Notes: generated by a model from the sequence alone, not told the origin. 55,034 bases of DNA from Rhodospirillaceae bacterium (GCA_016845145.1 JAERTE010000035.1:1-55034); one strand, 5' to 3'; positions 33,061-42,783 are shown, counted from the stretch's first letter. A program made the numbers and translations.

Positions 33061-33540
33061 ATGCAGAAATCTTTGAATATCGATCCGGAGAAATGTACCG
33101 GATGCCTACAATGTGAATTGGCCTGTTCGTATGACAACGAGGGCATTTTCAATCCGTCCAAGTCGCGGATTAAGGTGTTCAAGTTTGAGGATGCCGGTCG
33201 GTTCGTCCCCTATACCTGCACCCAATGCGACGATGCGTGGTGCATGCAGGCGTGCCCGGTGGATGCCATTAGCGTCGATGCGGCGACGGGCGCCAAAGTG
33301 GTCAGCGATGCCGCCTGTGTCGGCTGCAAGGTTTGTACCATTGCGTGTCCGTTCGGCACCGTGAACTACAACTCCGCCACCGGCAAAGTCATCAAGTGCG
33401 ATCTGTGTGAAGGCGAGCCGGCTTGTGCCAGCGCCTGCCCGACGGACGCCATTACGTTCGTCGATGCCGATTGGACCGGTTTGGACAAAATGCGCGCATG
33501 GGCCGGGAAGACCGATTCCGGCTCACAAGCTCAAGCATAA
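33061..33540 (+). CDS. aorA: AOR iron-sulfur subunit (polyferredoxin)
   Basis: A 159-residue electron-transfer protein with 16 cysteines in four 4Fe-4S motifs: CTGCLQCELAC near 12, CTQCDDAWCMQACP near 53, CVGCKVCTIACP near 77 and CDLCEGEPACASACP near 105. This arrangement is that of HycB/DmsB-like subunits and of AorA in the Aromatoleum aldehyde oxidoreductase. It passes electrons between the tungsten subunit AorB and the flavin subunit AorC. The start has GGGGAGGA upstream, next to a small CCCC/GGGG hairpin (33036-33039 and 33047-33050) that abuts the binding site. aorB follows after 14 bases. Confidence 0.88.
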   Translation: MQKSLNIDPEKCTGCLQCELACSYDNEGIFNPSKSRIKVFKFEDAGRFVPYTCTQCDDAWCMQACPVDAISVDAATGAKVVSDAACVGCKVCTIACPFGTVNYNSATGKVIKCDLCEGEPACASACPTDAITFVDADWTGLDKMRAWAGKTDSGSQAQA

Positions 33541-33554
33541 GGGAGGATTTTATC

Positions 33555-35402
33555 ATGGCATGGGCCAAGAACATCCTACGTGTGAACCTCACCAGCGGGA
33601 CGTGCACCAACGAGCCGTTGAATATGGATTGGGCGATGAAATACCTGGGCCAGCGCGGACTGGCGACCAAGTACTTCGTAGAAGAAGTCGACCCAAAAGT
33701 TGATCCGCTATCGCCCGACAACAAGCTGATCATGACCACTGGGCCGTTGACCGGCACGTGTGCGTCGACGGCGGGCCGATATTCGGTTGTCACCAAGGGC
33801 GCGCTGACGGGCGCCATTGCGTGCTCCAATTCGGGCGGGTTCTTCGGTAACGAAATGAAGAACGCCGGCTACGACATGATCATCTTTGAGGGGAAATCGG
33901 ACAAACCGGTTTACTTGATGATCCAAGACGACGATGCGCAGTTGCTTGATGCGTCCGCCTATTGGGGCGGCTCCACCTGGGACACGGAAGAGGGCATCAA
34001 GAAAGCGCATGGCGATCCGCAAATCCGCGTCGCTTCCATCGGTGTCTCGGGCGAGCAGGGCGTCAAGTACGCCTGCGTGGTCAACGACATGGACCGTGCC
34101 GCCGGGCGTTCCGGTGTCGGCACGGTGATGGGCTCGAAGAACCTCAAGGCCGTGGGTATCCGCGGCACCAAGGGTGTGCCCGTGGCCGACGCGACTGCCT
34201 TCCTGTCAGCTGTCGACGCAGGCAAGGCCGTGTTGGCGGAAAACGCTGTTACGGGCCAGGGCCTGCCTGCCTTCGGCACGCAGGTGTTGATGAACGTCAT
34301 CAACGAGACCGGCGCGCTGCCAACCCGCAATCATACCGACGTGCAGTTCGAAGGCGCCAACAACATCTCCGCCGAAGCCATGGCGGAACCGCGTGAGTCC
34401 GATGGCAAGCCGAACTTGGTGCGCAATCAGGCTTGCTTTGGTTGCACCATTGCTTGCGGGCGCGTGTCGACCGTCGAGCGCACCCATTACACCGTGAAGG
34501 ATCGTCCGGAATACCAAAACGCATCGGGCGGTCTTGAGTATGAAGCGGCATGGGCGCTTGGCGCGGCGACGGGTGTTGATGATCTCAATGCACTGACGTT
34601 TGCCAACTTCATTTGTAACGAGCAGGGCTACGATCCGATCTCGTTCGGTGCGACGGTTGGCGCGGCCATGGAGCTGTTTGAAACCGGCGTGATCACCACC
34701 GCCGATACCGATGGCCTGGAGCTTAAGTTCGGCTCCGCCGAGGCGCTGACGACGCTTGCCGAATTAACCGGCAAGGGTGAGGGCTTCGGTGCCGAGATTG
34801 GTTTGGGTTCCAAACTGTTGTGTGAAAAGCACGGCAAGCCGGAACTCTCCATGTCGGTCAAGGGCCAAGAGTTCCCGGCTTACGATTCGCGCGGTATCCA
34901 GGGCATGGGCTTGACCTATGCCACGTCGAACCGAGGTGCGTGCCATCTGCGCAGCTACACGGTAGCGTCGGAAATTCTCGGTATCCCTGAGAAAACCGAC
35001 CCGTTGGAAACCGACGGCAAGGCGGGCCTCGTGAAGGCGTTCCAGGATGCCACGGCAGCCTTTGATTCGGCTGGGCTGTGCATCTTCACGTCATTTGCTT
35101 GGACGCTCGACGACGTGGCGCCGCAGTTGGATGCGGCGTGCGACGGCGATTGGAGCACCGAGACGCTATTGGAGGTTGGTGAGCGCATCTGGAATTTGGA
35201 GCGCAAGTTCAATAACGATGCGGGCTTCACGGCGGCGGATGACAATCTGCCTGGGCGTTTGCTGAAAGACGCCGCCAAGACCGGCCCCGCCAAGGGGTTG
35301 ACCAACGGCCTCGATAAGATGCTGCCGGAGTACTACGAACTGCGCGGTTGGACGGCGGACGGCGTGCCGTCGAACGAGACGCTGGATCGTTTGGCTCTGT
35401 AA
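33555..35402 (+). CDS. aorB: Tungsten-dependent aldehyde:ferredoxin oxidoreductase, catalytic subunit
   Basis: A 615-residue AOR-family enzyme that oxidises aldehydes to acids, and can reduce acids with low-potential electrons. The 4Fe-4S cysteines are in NQACFGCTIACG (near 290) with the fourth in AGLCIFTSF (near 508). DSAGLC is the D-x-x-G-L-C pterin-binding motif, and the N-terminal part (NLTSGTCTNEPLN to TGPLTGTCASTAGRYS) is the family start. The cofactor should be tungsten-bis-pyranopterin. GGAGG precedes ATG 33555. The gene is followed by a strong intrinsic terminator, then aorC. Confidence 0.92.
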   Translation: MAWAKNILRVNLTSGTCTNEPLNMDWAMKYLGQRGLATKYFVEEVDPKVDPLSPDNKLIMTTGPLTGTCASTAGRYSVVTKGALTGAIACSNSGGFFGNEMKNAGYDMIIFEGKSDKPVYLMIQDDDAQLLDASAYWGGSTWDTEEGIKKAHGDPQIRVASIGVSGEQGVKYACVVNDMDRAAGRSGVGTVMGSKNLKAVGIRGTKGVPVADATAFLSAVDAGKAVLAENAVTGQGLPAFGTQVLMNVINETGALPTRNHTDVQFEGANNISAEAMAEPRESDGKPNLVRNQACFGCTIACGRVSTVERTHYTVKDRPEYQNASGGLEYEAAWALGAATGVDDLNALTFANFICNEQGYDPISFGATVGAAMELFETGVITTADTDGLELKFGSAEALTTLAELTGKGEGFGAEIGLGSKLLCEKHGKPELSMSVKGQEFPAYDSRGIQGMGLTYATSNRGACHLRSYTVASEILGIPEKTDPLETDGKAGLVKAFQDATAAFDSAGLCIFTSFAWTLDDVAPQLDAACDGDWSTETLLEVGERIWNLERKFNNDAGFTAADDNLPGRLLKDAAKTGPAKGLTNGLDKMLPEYYELRGWTADGVPSNETLDRLAL

Positions 35403-35420
35403 GACTTTACAGGGAGGGGA

Positions 35421-35471
35421 CCGCCGTCGGGCGTGAGGCTTCGGGGAGAAGCCTCGCCCCTGGCGGTTTTT
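35421..35471 (+). terminator. Intrinsic terminator between aorB and aorC
   Basis: A long hairpin: 35421-35425 pairs with 35462-35466, and 35435-35442 pairs with 35448-35455 (8 perfect pairs), with further G-C pairs between; five T follow (35467-35471). aorC on the same strand begins 42 bases later, with no strong promoter visible in between, so read-through is expected to give less aorC than aorAB. Confidence 0.8.
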
Positions 35472-35512
35472 CTCCATTGTAAGACCATAAAGAATATCTA
35501 AGGGAGATTGAC

Positions 35513-36760
35513 ATGACCTATGTCGTCGTGGGCGCCGGTCCGGCCGGCGTGGTTGCCGCAGAGACGCTCCGCAAGGCCGATCCGAGTACGGGTGTGGTGC
35601 TGATAGGAGGCGAGGCCGAGCCGCCATACTCACGCATGGCCATTCCCTATTATCTGACCGGCAAGGTCGAGGAATCGGGTACGTATCTGCGCAAGACCGA
35701 CGGACACTACGATACGCTCGGTATTCAATATCGGCAGGGCCGGGTCGAGAGTATTGATGCCGATGCCGGCAAGTTGACGCTGGAAGGTGGCGATACGCAA
35801 GATTATGAACAGCTTCTGATTGCGACTGGCGCCAGCCCGATTAAGCCGCCCGTCGAAGGCTTGGATCTGCCTGGCGTGCATCATTGTTGGACGCTGGACG
35901 ACGCGCGCAAGATCATCGATTTGGCGGATGAGGGCGCTGACGTGGTGTTGATCGGGGCGGGCTTTATTGCCTGCATCATTTTGGAATCTTTGGTCGAACG
36001 CGGCGTCAATCTGACCGTCGTCGAAATGGAAGACCGCATGCTGCCGCGTATGATGGACGAGACCGGTGGCGACATGATCAAACGCTGGTGCGAACAGAAA
36101 GGTGTTCAGGTGCGTACAGGTGCACGCGTCACCAAGCTGGAGCCGCGTTCCGGTGATGGTGAGGATACACTTACGGTCGATATCGACAACGGTGACCAGT
36201 TGCCGGCGCATCTGGTCGTGGTTGCGGCTGGCGTGAAATCCAATACGGGCTTTTTGGAGGGCTCCGGCGTTGAGGTGAAAACCGGCATCGTTGTCGACAA
36301 TCACTTGCGCTCTAACGTGTCGAATATTTTTGCGGCGGGCGATTGCGCCGAGGGCCCGGACTTTTCGACCGGCGGTTGGATGGTGCATGCCATTCAGCCG
36401 ACAGCTACCGAACACGGCCGCATCGCCGCCATGAACATGGCCGGTAAGCCGATCGAATACCAGGGCAGCCTGATTATGAACGTGCTCGATACCATGGGGC
36501 TGATTTCCGTCAGCTATGGCGCGTGGCAGGGTGTTGACGGTGGGGATCGGGCAGAAGTTGTCGACGCGGATGGTTTCCGGTACCTACGCCTGGAGTTCGA
36601 CGGTGATGTCTTGGTCGGATGTCTCAGTTTGGGGCGAACCGACCATGTGGGCGTGCTGCGCGGCTTGATCCAATCGCGGCGTCATCTGGGCGAGTGGAAA
36701 GACCATCTGATGGTCGATCCGCACCGGTTCATGGAAGCCTATGTGGACGGTTCGCAATAG
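35513..36760 (+). CDS. aorC: AOR flavoprotein subunit (NAD-dependent oxidoreductase)
   Basis: A 415-residue FAD/NAD(P)-dependent oxidoreductase. The FAD motif VVVGAGPAGVVAAE is at the N-terminus, the NAD motif VVLIGAGFIACII near 145 and the second FAD motif NIFAAGDCAEGP near 275. The C-terminal part lacks the redox-active disulfide of thioredoxin-reductase relatives. In AorABC enzymes this subunit takes or gives electrons to NAD+. It sits downstream of the terminator and its stop overlaps the MoaD-like start. The sequence agrees with AorC rather than with rubredoxin reductases mainly by context. Confidence 0.85.
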   Translation: MTYVVVGAGPAGVVAAETLRKADPSTGVVLIGGEAEPPYSRMAIPYYLTGKVEESGTYLRKTDGHYDTLGIQYRQGRVESIDADAGKLTLEGGDTQDYEQLLIATGASPIKPPVEGLDLPGVHHCWTLDDARKIIDLADEGADVVLIGAGFIACIILESLVERGVNLTVVEMEDRMLPRMMDETGGDMIKRWCEQKGVQVRTGARVTKLEPRSGDGEDTLTVDIDNGDQLPAHLVVVAAGVKSNTGFLEGSGVEVKTGIVVDNHLRSNVSNIFAAGDCAEGPDFSTGGWMVHAIQPTATEHGRIAAMNMAGKPIEYQGSLIMNVLDTMGLISVSYGAWQGVDGGDRAEVVDADGFRYLRLEFDGDVLVGCLSLGRTDHVGVLRGLIQSRRHLGEWKDHLMVDPHRFMEAYVDGSQ

Positions 36761-37011
36761 TGCAGATCACGCTAAAGCTCTATGCGCTGCTCGGCAAATA
36801 CCTGCCGCCTGAGGCCAAGAAGAATGAAGTCTCCCTGGATGTGGAAGAGGGCGTTACTGTGGCGGACGTACTGCAGCGTTATAGTGTGCCGGAAGACATG
36901 TGCCATCTTGTGCTGATCAATGGCAGTTTCGTGCCGCCCGGTGCGCGTGAAAGCGCAACCCTGAGTGACGGCGACGCGCTTGCTGTTTGGCCACCTGTTG
37001 CCGGGGGCTAA
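36760..37011 (+). CDS. MoaD/ThiS-like sulfur-carrier protein
   Basis: An 83-residue ubiquitin-like protein ending in Gly-Gly (WPPVAGG), the C-terminal thiocarboxylate tail of MoaD. VADVLQRYSVPED and VLINGSFVPPG are typical family strands. It presumably supplies dithiolene sulfur for the tungstopterin of AOR, as a dedicated copy (AorD-like). It starts at GTG 36760, overlapping the aorC stop by one base, and the next gene starts two bases after it. Confidence 0.85.
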   Translation: MQITLKLYALLGKYLPPEAKKNEVSLDVEEGVTVADVLQRYSVPEDMCHLVLINGSFVPPGARESATLSDGDALAVWPPVAGG

Positions 37012-37012
37012 A

Positions 37013-37309
37013 ATGGCCAGTAACGCTGTGGTTATCAGAAAGGAAATGGCTGTCACCCACGCAGATTTTTTCCGCTCAATCCCCAATGCCATCGATCAAG
37101 AAACCCAAACTGTATCGGGCACGACCATGCGGCTGGAGAGCGAGGCCGGCACCTGGACAATTGAGCTGGGACCGGAGGGAAAGCGGCAAATCGCGCTGCT
37201 GGCAGTTCCTGCGACGATGGTGACTTTGACGTTCGAGGAGTATACAGACGCCGAACGCGAAAATGCGCTGGAGCGTTTCGATCGAGCGTTTCAAAGAGGT
37301 GGTGGTTAA
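37013..37309 (+). CDS. Small unknown protein at the end of the AOR operon
   Basis: A 98-residue soluble protein that I do not recognise. It contains THADFFRSIPNAID, a central strand-rich section (MRLESEAGTWTIELGPEG, VTLTFEEYTDAER) and ends RAFQRGGG. It begins two bases after the MoaD-like stop, so it is translationally coupled and should serve AOR assembly or maturation. A link to the cofactor-sulfuration step is possible given its position after the MoaD-like gene, but there is no motif to prove it. A start at 37046 is possible. Convergent with the sensor kinase gene, three bases apart. Confidence 0.65.
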   Translation: MASNAVVIRKEMAVTHADFFRSIPNAIDQETQTVSGTTMRLESEAGTWTIELGPEGKRQIALLAVPATMVTLTFEEYTDAERENALERFDRAFQRGGG

Positions 37310-37312
37310 GCG

Positions 37313-39826
37313 TCACTGAATAGAGGCAAGCGTCCGTGTAGCTGGGAAGACCAATGTGACGGTTGTGCCCACCCCGACAGTACTGGTTATTTTCAGTTCA
37401 CCGGAGAACAACTCCATCAGGCTGTGGCAGAGATAAAGCCCGAGACCCGTTCCGGCCTGGCGCCGCACCTCTTTCCTGTCTGCCTGTTCGAAAGGCTTGA
37501 GTACTTTTGACAGTTCCGTTTGCGTCATGCCAATTCCGGTATCGTGCACCTCGATGACGATGCTGTTCTTGGCGCTGACGCTGGCACCGATTTCGACACG
37601 CTGCTCTTCGTGTGAGAATTTGATCGCATTGGACACAAGATTGTTGAGTATCTGAATCAGCACCCGCTCGTCGCCTTTCAGATGCGGCAAGTTGTCCGGT
37701 ATGCGTTTTTCCACTTCGATACGCGATGGGTGTGCCAAGACCGCGCACTGGCTGATGCTTGTATCGATCAGGTCCGATATGTTCACCGTTTCTTCGGCCA
37801 ACTCATATCGACCGGCCTCGATCTTCGAGAGATCGAGAATATCGTTGATCAGGTTCACCAGTAGGCTGCCGCTCTTGTGAATGTCGGCGGCATATTCCTC
37901 ATAGCGAGAATTGCCGAGTGGGCCGAGCGTTTGCGTCCGTATCATGTCGCTGAAGCCCATGATGGCATTGAGGGGCGTGCGCAGATCGTGGCTCATCAAT
38001 GCCAAAAACTCTGATTTGGCGCGATTCGCTCGCTGCGCTTGCTGCTTGGCTTGAAACATCCAGAAAAAAATCATGGCGGCGATAACCAGCACGGCAATCA
38101 CATAAGGCAGGGTTTCTTGATAGTCGATGCTTTGCTCGTAACGCACATTGAACCAACGGTTCAATATTTCCTGCTTTTTGCCGGACGGTATTTGGGAAAT
38201 CACTTTGTTTGCGATGGAGACGAGCTCCGGATAGTCATCGCGAACCATAATTCGGAGATCGAATACCAATCCGGTGTTTCCTGAAATTTTCAGATTGGTG
38301 AACCCATACTGGTTAATCGAATAGGCAAGCACCGGCATGATGTCGATGAAGGCAAATGCCTCTCCACTGGTTACCGCTTGAAGTCCATCCTTCACGTTGT
38401 TGACTGGAAGGTAGTCGATTTCGGGGTACACGCGGGCCATCATCTTATGTGCGGTGAAATTACGACCAATCGCTATTTTTCGCCCAAATAGATGGGACGG
38501 GTCCGGAATAAAGTTTTCATCTTTCGACGTGGCGATCGCTAAGGGGAATCTCGCATAGGGAACCGTAAACAATGAATAGGCATCGCGTTCTTTGGTTCTC
38601 CCGACACTGTAAATGACGTCTTGCGTCTTATTTCGAATACTTTTCAGTTCATCCAAGAAACTGTCGAATTTGGTTACCCGGCTTTGGAGGCCGGCCGTGT
38701 TTACAATCTGCTCCCAGAAATCATAACCAATGCCGACAGCGGCAGCGGTCTCGGGGTCTACGAACGAAAATGGCGCCCAATTGGTCGTTGTTGCGGCTTG
38801 AACAACGGTGGTCTCGATGAAGTCCTTCTCAGCGGGTGAAAACGAAAGCTGAATGTCCTGTTCGCGCCGCGCGCCCTCCCAAACAAACATTTCCAGCGGT
38901 TTGCCTGACAGCTTGATGCCCATCAATCGGTAGGCGTCGGAGGCCTTTTCAAGCTTTTTTAAGTTGAGATCACCAATGGCAATGCCCCGTTTGATCGCCA
39001 ATTTTTTCAGCGCATTGGCTTCGAAAAGCAAACTTTCATATGACTTGTTCTGCTCGTTATATTTACTTTGAATCAGTCTGATCGTTTCGTCGATATTCTC
39101 AAACGCATAGCGCCATCCTTTCAACGACGCATCGACAAACGCTTTAACTCGCTCCGGGTGCTCTTGAACCTCGGCTTGAGATGAAAACAAAAAATTGCCG
39201 TAGAAGGATAGGCCGGATTCTTTTGGGTCGAATATCCGGTAGTCGTGACCATGTTCGCGCATGTGAAACGGCTCGTTGCTGATATAGGCCGTCATCGCAT
39301 CGGTCCGCTTCGAAATGAGATCCTCGACATTGTAACTGTGGTTCTGGCGGATGACGTCGGAGCGCAACAGGCCGTGACTGAACAGCAATGCCATGATCGG
39401 CGCGGCGTTTAGCGCATCTCCGCTGATCATCACATTCTTATCCAGCAGATCTTTTGGCGTTTTTATGTCAGGGTCGTTGCGGGTCATCAGGACAAGCGGT
39501 GAATCCTGGAAAATCGCCGCCAGCGCGACGACAGGTTTATCTTTGTGGAAATCAAAAACCAGAGACGAATAGCTGACTCCGTACTGCGCCTGGTTTGAGA
39601 CGACGGCGTCGACCACTGCTGTCTTGCTTTTGGAGAAGGGAAGGATCGTTACATCCAGACCGGCGTCCGAGAAATACCCTTTTTCTTTGGCGATGTAGAA
39701 ACCCGCAAATTCGAATTGGTGAAGCCAATGGAATTGTATCGAGACCTTTTCCAAGGGCTTTGCAAAACTCGCCCCGTTACATGTTGTAATCAGGGCAAGC
39801 GTGAGCAGCGCTCTCACAAAATTCAT
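37313..39826 (-). CDS. Sensor histidine kinase with two periplasmic solute-binding domains
   Basis: An 837-residue membrane kinase. Residues 1-22 are a signal/anchor. About 28-300 is an NMT1/THI5-like (SsuA-type) binding domain: VSIQFHWLHQFEFAGFYIAKEKGYF, FSKSKTAVVDAV. About 335-560 is a SBP_bac_3 (amino-acid-type) domain. A membrane helix (near 573-592) leads to HisKA with SHDLRTPLNAIMGF (phospho-His near 610) and a HATPase with NLVSNAIKFSH, DTGIGMT and GTGLGLYLC. So it senses a small extracellular molecule, perhaps a thiamine-precursor-, nitrate- or sulfonate-like compound. No receiver domain or regulator gene is adjacent. ATG 39826 has GAGAGGGG upstream. Confidence 0.88.
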   Translation of the reverse strand: MNFVRALLTLALITTCNGASFAKPLEKVSIQFHWLHQFEFAGFYIAKEKGYFSDAGLDVTILPFSKSKTAVVDAVVSNQAQYGVSYSSLVFDFHKDKPVVALAAIFQDSPLVLMTRNDPDIKTPKDLLDKNVMISGDALNAAPIMALLFSHGLLRSDVIRQNHSYNVEDLISKRTDAMTAYISNEPFHMREHGHDYRIFDPKESGLSFYGNFLFSSQAEVQEHPERVKAFVDASLKGWRYAFENIDETIRLIQSKYNEQNKSYESLLFEANALKKLAIKRGIAIGDLNLKKLEKASDAYRLMGIKLSGKPLEMFVWEGARREQDIQLSFSPAEKDFIETTVVQAATTTNWAPFSFVDPETAAAVGIGYDFWEQIVNTAGLQSRVTKFDSFLDELKSIRNKTQDVIYSVGRTKERDAYSLFTVPYARFPLAIATSKDENFIPDPSHLFGRKIAIGRNFTAHKMMARVYPEIDYLPVNNVKDGLQAVTSGEAFAFIDIMPVLAYSINQYGFTNLKISGNTGLVFDLRIMVRDDYPELVSIANKVISQIPSGKKQEILNRWFNVRYEQSIDYQETLPYVIAVLVIAAMIFFWMFQAKQQAQRANRAKSEFLALMSHDLRTPLNAIMGFSDMIRTQTLGPLGNSRYEEYAADIHKSGSLLVNLINDILDLSKIEAGRYELAEETVNISDLIDTSISQCAVLAHPSRIEVEKRIPDNLPHLKGDERVLIQILNNLVSNAIKFSHEEQRVEIGASVSAKNSIVIEVHDTGIGMTQTELSKVLKPFEQADRKEVRRQAGTGLGLYLCHSLMELFSGELKITSTVGVGTTVTLVFPATRTLASIQ

Positions 39827-39987
39827 GCGAGCCCCTCTCTCGTCAACGCGATTACAAATTCCACAAAATCGGTTGATCAATCTTTGCCCGATAGCACCAA
39901 TCATTGAGTGAATCCTCTGGAATCACTCTAGCAGCTTTGGTCGCCTCGGAAATACTTTTGGCTGAAGGTTGCTTTGTTTAAAGGTTT

Positions 39988-41346
39988 TTACGTGCGTTTA
40001 TCGGCGTAGGGGTTTTCCCGCTGACGCACATTTATGCGCAACGGGACACCCCAGAGATCAAAGTCCTCCCTGAGGCCGTTGGCAAGATAACGCAGATAGC
40101 TTTCCGGAATTTTGTCAGCGCGTGTTGAAAAGATAATAAAGGTCGGCGGGCGCGCCTTGGCTTGCGTGATATAGCGTAGTCGCAATCGCCGTCCGGCAAC
40201 CACGGGTGGCGCGTGCGCTTCGGTCATGTCGCGTAGCCATTGGTTGAGCGCAGCCGTCGATACGCGGTGATTCCACTGTGTGTGCAATTCGAACACGGCT
40301 GGCATCAGCTTGTTCAACCCCTTGCCGGTTTTCGCCGACAGAGTGACGACCGGTATGCCACGCACCTGAGGCAACGAGGTTTGAAGGCGGTCATCAAGGC
40401 GACGAAGTGCTGCCTTTCGATCGTCAGCGACATCCCATTTGTTGACGGCGATGATCAGCGCGCGGCCTTCTTCGACAACTTGACGGGCGAGGGTAAGGTC
40501 TTGCTTTTCCAGTATGGCATTGGAATCCAGGACCAAAACGACGACCTCGGCGTATTGGATGGCTCGTCGGGAATCCTGGACCGACAGAATTTCCAGTTTT
40601 TCCTCGATCTTGCCGCGGCGGCGCATACCGGCGGTATCCACCAAACTGACTTCGCGTCCCTCGTATTCCCAAGGAATGGAAATGGCATCGCGGGTAATGC
40701 CGGCCTCCGGGCCCGTCAGCATACGGTCTTCGCCCAGCAGTTTGTTGACCATGGTGGATTTGCCCACGTTCGGGCGGCCGACAATAGCCATCTGAAGCGG
40801 TGGGTTTTCCGCCGGCTCAATAGGCTCTACATCGCGTTCGTCATAAGCGACCTGTGCGGCATAAGGTTCCAGAGCATCAAATAACTCACTCAATCCACCG
40901 CCGTGTTCTGCGGAAACCGGCAAGGGGTCGCCCAACCCCAGGGCAAAAGCCTCCATGCGTCCAGCTTCTGCCGCACGGCCTTCGCACTTGTTTGCGAGCA
41001 AGACAACAGGGGTTTCTTGAGTACGGAGCCAATTGGCGAAGTGCTCGTCGATGGGGGTGAGGCCGGCACGGGCATCGATCATGAACAGCGCGACATGAGC
41101 TTCTGACACAGCGCGTTCCGTTTGCTGGCGCATCCGGCCTTCCAAAGCATTTTCATCGGCGTCTTCCAATCCGGCAGTATCGATCAGATGAAATGTAAGG
41201 TCGCCGATACGTGCGTTTCCTTCGCGTCGATCGCGCGTCACGCCCGGCGTATCATCGACGATGGCGTGGCGTTTGCCCGTCAGTCGGTTGAACAACGTCG
41301 ATTTTCCGACGTTCGGGCGGCCAATGATGGCAACAGTAAGTGGCAT
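39988..41346 (-). CDS. der: Ribosome biogenesis GTPase Der (EngA)
   Basis: A 452-residue tandem GTPase required for 50S subunit maturation. Two G domains each have a Walker A (GRPNVGKST near residue 8 and near 180), with DTPGVTRDR and DTAGLED / [10 protein letters not shown] as G2/G3 and NKCE / NKWD as G4. The C-terminal KH-like domain ([14 protein letters not shown] to [21 protein letters not shown] and [10 protein letters not shown]) is complete. ATG 41346. bamB lies upstream with a 34-base gap in a common alphaproteobacterial order. Confidence 0.96.
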   Translation of the reverse strand: MPLTVAIIGRPNVGKSTLFNRLTGKRHAIVDDTPGVTRDRREGNARIGDLTFHLIDTAGLEDADENALEGRMRQQTERAVSEAHVALFMIDARAGLTPIDEHFANWLRTQETPVVLLANKCEGRAAEAGRMEAFALGLGDPLPVSAEHGGGLSELFDALEPYAAQVAYDERDVEPIEPAENPPLQMAIVGRPNVGKSTMVNKLLGEDRMLTGPEAGITRDAISIPWEYEGREVSLVDTAGMRRRGKIEEKLEILSVQDSRRAIQYAEVVVLVLDSNAILEKQDLTLARQVVEEGRALIIAVNKWDVADDRKAALRRLDDRLQTSLPQVRGIPVVTLSAKTGKGLNKLMPAVFELHTQWNHRVSTAALNQWLRDMTEAHAPPVVAGRRLRLRYITQAKARPPTFIIFSTRADKIPESYLRYLANGLREDFDLWGVPLRINVRQRENPYADKRT

Positions 41347-41380
41347 TGGTTTTCACAATCCGGCTAGCGCGCCGGCATAA

Positions 41381-42760
41381 TTAACGGTAAGCGACCAATT
41401 CGGCGTCGTCAGCCAGGAAATAAACACTTCCATCGGACACGACAGGGGCAACGGTCACCCTATCGGGCATGTCGACGATACCAAGGATGCGGCCGTCGTA
41501 AGGAGATATGGCAATGGCTTCTTGATTGGAGCCGGCTACGATCAACCGATCACTGGCAAGGATAGGACCGGTCCATACGATGGGGTCTTCTTTATCTTCG
41601 GGATCTTCGAAACGCGGCAGTCCTCGCACCCAATGGACCTTACCGCTTTTTCGTGAGATGGCGGCGATTTCGGCATCGGTGGTCAACACAAACACGTAGT
41701 CGCCAGCGACCCAGGGGCTCTCGATGCCGGCGATCTCATTGCCCCACACCCGTTGGCCCGTACGAATGTCGATTGCGGTCATGACACCACCATTGGAGAT
41801 GGCAATGACCAACCCTCTGTCGATCACCGGCCGACCCCGGATACCGGCCAAATTGGACAAAACGTCGGTACGGCGTGCGGCGGTAAGAGAATCCTGCCAG
41901 AGCACGCGGCCGTTCTCGACCTTCAACGCGATCAATTCACCGGACGTATATGGTACTACCACAACGCCTTTGTCGACGGCCGGGCTGGCGCCGCCGAGAA
42001 CGCTGGCAATTTCGGGTAAGCCGCGGTGTTGCCAGAGCGTTTCACCGGTTTTTGAATTGAGCGCGAACAATTGATTGTTCATCGTCACGACGAACAGTCG
42101 TCCGCCACGGGCCGTTGGCGCGGAGCGCATGGGGGCGGTCAGGTTCTTGCGCCACAACACCTTGCCCGTCTTGCTTTCGAGCGCGACAACTTCCGCGAAA
42201 CCGGTGGTAACGAAGACAGTGCCGTCATCATAGGCTAGTCCACCCCCGATGTGGCCTTCATCATCATCTTCAGGCGCCAATTCGATATCCCAAATTCGGG
42301 CACCGTCCTTGACGTTGTACGCACTGATTTGACTTTGAGAATCCATGGCGAACACCATGCCGTCAGCAATCACCGGAGAGGAATTCAGCCGTTCTTCGTC
42401 ATTCGCGCCATCGCCAATATCTGCCGACCATGCCTTTTGAATATTATCGGCGACCTGTATGTGGTGCATGGCATGGTTGGCATACCCGCCGGCCTGCGGC
42501 CAACTGGCGTTGCGCGTAGGGGCGGGGAGCAATATCGGCCGGCTTGCAAGAGCAGAATCAGCAGAAAGAGTGCGATCATTATCCAGAACCGAAATCCGTT
42601 TTCCCGGCAAAGGCGGTTGCGGTCCTTTGCCCCGCCATCGATCAAAGGTGTCGGTAACGGATTCGCATCCATTGAGGGCAACGATGCAAACCAGCATCGC
42701 CGCCATGTGCCAGAGTTTCCGATCCGTTTGATTGCTGTGGTTTCGCATCATGGATGTCAT
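41381..42760 (-). CDS. bamB: Outer-membrane assembly lipoprotein BamB
   Basis: A 459-residue lipoprotein. The N-terminus has a signal with lipobox LNGC (LVCIVALNGCESV), so mature BamB is anchored by Cys. The rest is a PQQ-like eight-bladed beta-propeller: repeated units such as DGARIWDIEL, SKTGKVLWRKNL, SKTGETLWQHRG, NGRVLWQDSL and TGQRVWGNEI. It supports BAM-mediated insertion of outer-membrane proteins. ATG 42760 follows AGGATC; an outer start at 42787 would overlap the upstream gene end. Between the YfgM-like gene and der, in a BAM-related order. Confidence 0.9.
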   Translation of the reverse strand: MTSMMRNHSNQTDRKLWHMAAMLVCIVALNGCESVTDTFDRWRGKGPQPPLPGKRISVLDNDRTLSADSALASRPILLPAPTRNASWPQAGGYANHAMHHIQVADNIQKAWSADIGDGANDEERLNSSPVIADGMVFAMDSQSQISAYNVKDGARIWDIELAPEDDDEGHIGGGLAYDDGTVFVTTGFAEVVALESKTGKVLWRKNLTAPMRSAPTARGGRLFVVTMNNQLFALNSKTGETLWQHRGLPEIASVLGGASPAVDKGVVVVPYTSGELIALKVENGRVLWQDSLTAARRTDVLSNLAGIRGRPVIDRGLVIAISNGGVMTAIDIRTGQRVWGNEIAGIESPWVAGDYVFVLTTDAEIAAISRKSGKVHWVRGLPRFEDPEDKEDPIVWTGPILASDRLIVAGSNQEAIAISPYDGRILGIVDMPDRVTVAPVVSDGSVYFLADDAELVAYR

Positions 42761-42783
42761 TCGAATCGATCCTGAGCGGCGCG

